Part shown: positions 7,213-8,209 of the stretch, piece after piece | Numbering within the stretch: position 1 is the first letter of the stretch | How the letters are laid out: each line of letters opens with the position of its first letter | The notes under the pieces: model-generated | What the model was told of the DNA's origin: nothing | Databases searched by the model: none | Seen by the model: only the letters and a program-made list of their open reading frames with translations | DNA from: Ignavibacteria bacterium UBA4661 | GTDB lineage: Bacteria; Bacteroidota; Ignavibacteria; Kapaibacteriales; UBA4661 | NCBI GenBank assembly: GCA_002405405.1 | Contig: DHLT01000313.1 | Location: 2,428-10,636 of the forward strand | Reading direction: 5' to 3' | Length of the DNA stretch: 8,209 nt | Translations under genes and position numbers: made by a program

Positions 7213-7260
7213 GATTTTGGTACTCGTCTCTGCTTCATAATGAAGAATTTGCTCCGCAAG

Positions 7261-7263
7261 CTA
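7261..7263 (-). other. In-frame TAG stop codon interrupting fliH
   Basis: On the minus strand the codons run GTC ATT AAA TTA GCG ACA TAG, then CTT GCG GAG CAA ATT. FliH-like sequence continues in the same frame on both sides, and 7614 minus 7212 is a multiple of three. No frameshift is needed, only one changed base. CAG (Gln) to TAG is the simplest origin. The base after the stop is C, a context that tends to be leaky in bacteria for some stop codons. Confidence 0.9.
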
Positions 7264-7614
7264 TGTCGCTAATTTAATGACGGAGTCTTCCATTTGTTGA
7301 ACAGCAGAAATGTAGTCTGCTTGGAGATTTGCGGCAACACCGTCAAAATTCCGCAACCACTCTTGATGTTGGCGCATTTCATGTTCATACATACCCGAAG
7401 CAATATCCCGTCCATCTTGCACACCGCGTTCATACGCAGCTTTCATGTCATCTTCGAGAATCTGCTGTCGATATCGCTCCTCCTCGCGGCGTGCTTCCTC
7501 CTCAGGATCAAACAGCGGTTCTTCCTCATACTCGGGCGCACGATATTGATGCTCAATACGCGCAAGCAGTATGCGTTGCGATAATTTTGGAACGGTAATA
7601 ATTGTTGTACCCAT
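7261..7614 (-). CDS. fliH: FliH N-terminal part, ending at a premature amber codon
   Basis: FliH is a cytoplasmic dimer that holds FliI, links it to the C-ring protein FliN and to FlhA, and restrains its ATPase activity. This segment has 117 residues. It contains a conserved-looking N-terminal strand (MGTTIITVPK), an acidic, Glu/Arg-rich coiled-coil stretch (about 28-60), the family-like AYERGVQDGRDIA (60-72) and a long helix leading to SVIKLAT, where TAG stops the frame. ATG 7614 is well supported by GAGGTG 5 nt upstream. Read through the stop, the full protein would be 345 residues, longer than usual because of a long C-terminal tail. The gene opens the fliH-fliI block. The gene next to it is divergent and not flagellar, so fliF and fliG are elsewhere. 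Alone, this piece lacks the FliI-binding domain. Confidence 0.8.
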   Translation of the reverse strand: MGTTIITVPKLSQRILLARIEHQYRAPEYEEEPLFDPEEEARREEERYRQQILEDDMKAAYERGVQDGRDIASGMYEHEMRQHQEWLRNFDGVAANLQADYISAVQQMEDSVIKLAT

Positions 7615-7619
7615 ACCGA

Positions 7620-7625
7620 CACCTC
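7620..7625 (-). promoter_or_regulatory. Shine-Dalgarno GAGGTG for fliH
   Basis: On the minus strand GAGGTG stands 5 nt before ATG 7614. It fixes the fliH start and is one of only two good ribosome-binding sites in the window, so this gene was under selection for translation. Confidence 0.75.
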
Positions 7626-7686
7626 AACAAAAAACAAGGAGAAGAGAACGAAGACAATAGACGAGCATGAAACTCAAAGAGTACTT

Positions 7687-7702
7687 CTCAAGAACTATGC
7701 CA
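7687..7702 (-). promoter_or_regulatory. Possible sigma-54-like -24/-12 promoter upstream of fliH
   Basis: The minus strand reads TGGCATAGTTCTTGAG. The spacing GG-N10-GA matches the sigma-54 pattern TGGCAcg-N4-TTGCa, except that the invariant GC of the -12 element is GA. Transcription would start about 60 nt before the fliH ATG. Sigma-54 drives flagellar operons in several phyla, but the -12 mismatch makes this weak. Confidence 0.2.
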
Positions 7703-7810
7703 GTACAAACCACTACCCTTTTGCCGACGGGATTCTGCCACCGTATTCACAAGAATTTCACCAAATTACGTTTCCAAAGTGTTTTTCTCTGTTCAATTCT
7801 CAAAGACCTC

Positions 7811-7817
7811 AAGGCGG
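7811..7817 (+). promoter_or_regulatory. Shine-Dalgarno AAGGCGG for the TIGR01777 gene
   Basis: AAGGCGG, one mismatch from AAGGAGG, lies 4 nt before ATG 7822 and decides that start. The divergent intergenic region 7615-7821 must hold promoters for this gene and for fliH. I saw no convincing sigma-70 or TAnnTTTG promoter in it. Confidence 0.7.
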
Positions 7818-7821
7818 ATCT

Positions 7822-8209
7822 ATGCCATTGACCATTGTCGTTGCCGGCGGCACAGGCTTTATAGGAAAGACTATAGTTGCACAGTTGGCGAAAGAAAGCC
7901 ACAATGTTGTCGTACTCACTCGGTCGGCAGTGCCTGCACCAACAATATCGAACAGCACTATTCGCACAGTGACATGGTCAGATGCTTCCCGCCAACACTC
8001 TCAGGATATGTGGCGCACGGAACTCGATACCGCCGATGCTGTTATCAATCTTGCCGGAGCAGGCATTTTCGATAAACGGTGGACACAACAACGCAAGCAG
8101 GAATTATTCGACAGTCGTATTCGTACAACAACCACTCTCGTTTCTGCCATGAGCAGCGCTTCGCGCAAACCGCAGTTGTTTATTTCTGCATCTGCAGTTG
8201 GCTACTATG
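7822..8209 (+). CDS. TIGR01777 family NAD(P)-binding epimerase/oxidoreductase (N-terminal part, runs off the right edge)
   Basis: This is an extended short-chain dehydrogenase of the TIGR01777 family (YfcH/SulA-like; sugar-epimerase-like Rossmann proteins of unknown substrate). The 129 codons in the window start at ATG 7822 behind a good Shine-Dalgarno. The dinucleotide-binding loop GGTGFIG is at residues 9-15, followed by a strand ending VVVLTR (29-34). The family block follows: AVINLAGAGIFDKRWTQQRK (from about 73), then SRIRTTTTLVSAM and ISASAVGYY near the edge. In full members the last motif continues GYYG, where the catalytic Tyr region begins. A complete protein would be about 300 residues. 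It is transcribed divergently from fliH and has no evident link to flagella. The truncation is a window effect. Confidence 0.94.
   Translation, partial: MPLTIVVAGGTGFIGKTIVAQLAKESHNVVVLTRSAVPAPTISNSTIRTVTWSDASRQHSQDMWRTELDTADAVINLAGAGIFDKRWTQQRKQELFDSRIRTTTTLVSAMSSASRKPQLFISASAVGYY

Noticed and set aside
7443..7637. Alternative minus-strand frame starting upstream of fliH
   Set aside because: It overlaps fliH in another frame and lacks its own Shine-Dalgarno and motifs. fliH has GAGGTG.

Overview
The window is a bacterial chromosome segment of about 44% GC by eye. It suggests a flagellated member of the Bacteroidota/Chlorobiota/Ignavibacteria-Kapabacteria area. The hints are an HrcA repressor, a BrxA/BrxB-type bacilliredoxin, a TIGR01777 epimerase, flagellar FliH/FliI, and mostly weak or absent Shine-Dalgarno sequences. 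This placement is inference and has low confidence. No rRNA, tRNA, CRISPR array, insertion sequence or integrase was seen.

All genes lie on the minus strand except the last one. Reading from right to left: fliH (7614-6577) begins after a good Shine-Dalgarno and is interrupted by an in-frame TAG at 7263-7261. fliI (6571-5225) follows 5 nt behind it. A BrxA/BrxB-type bacilliredoxin gene (5107-4634) comes next and ends at a strong intrinsic terminator (4543-4590). A second block then holds an AI-2E/PerM-type membrane protein (4484-3114), a large membrane-anchored GH2-like protein with a polytopic C-terminus (about 2946-307), and, 11 nt further on, the N-terminal 98 codons of hrcA (295 to the window edge). 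On the plus strand, divergent from fliH, the N-terminal 129 codons of a TIGR01777 NAD(P)-binding epimerase start at 7822 and run off the right edge.

fliH and fliI make the export ATPase and its regulator for the flagellar type III secretion apparatus. They sit here without fliF, fliG or fliJ. The bacilliredoxin probably belongs to thiol-redox homeostasis. The GH2-like protein and the repressor HrcA are probably co-transcribed.

The two most unusual points are these. First, the fliH reading frame carries a clean amber codon inside an otherwise continuous, homologous-looking protein, which means nonsense mutation, sequencing error, reinitiation or readthrough. Second, the GH2-like membrane protein appears to have lost both catalytic glutamates and is joined to a multi-helix, Yip1-like C-terminal module. 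I see no defence or mobile system.
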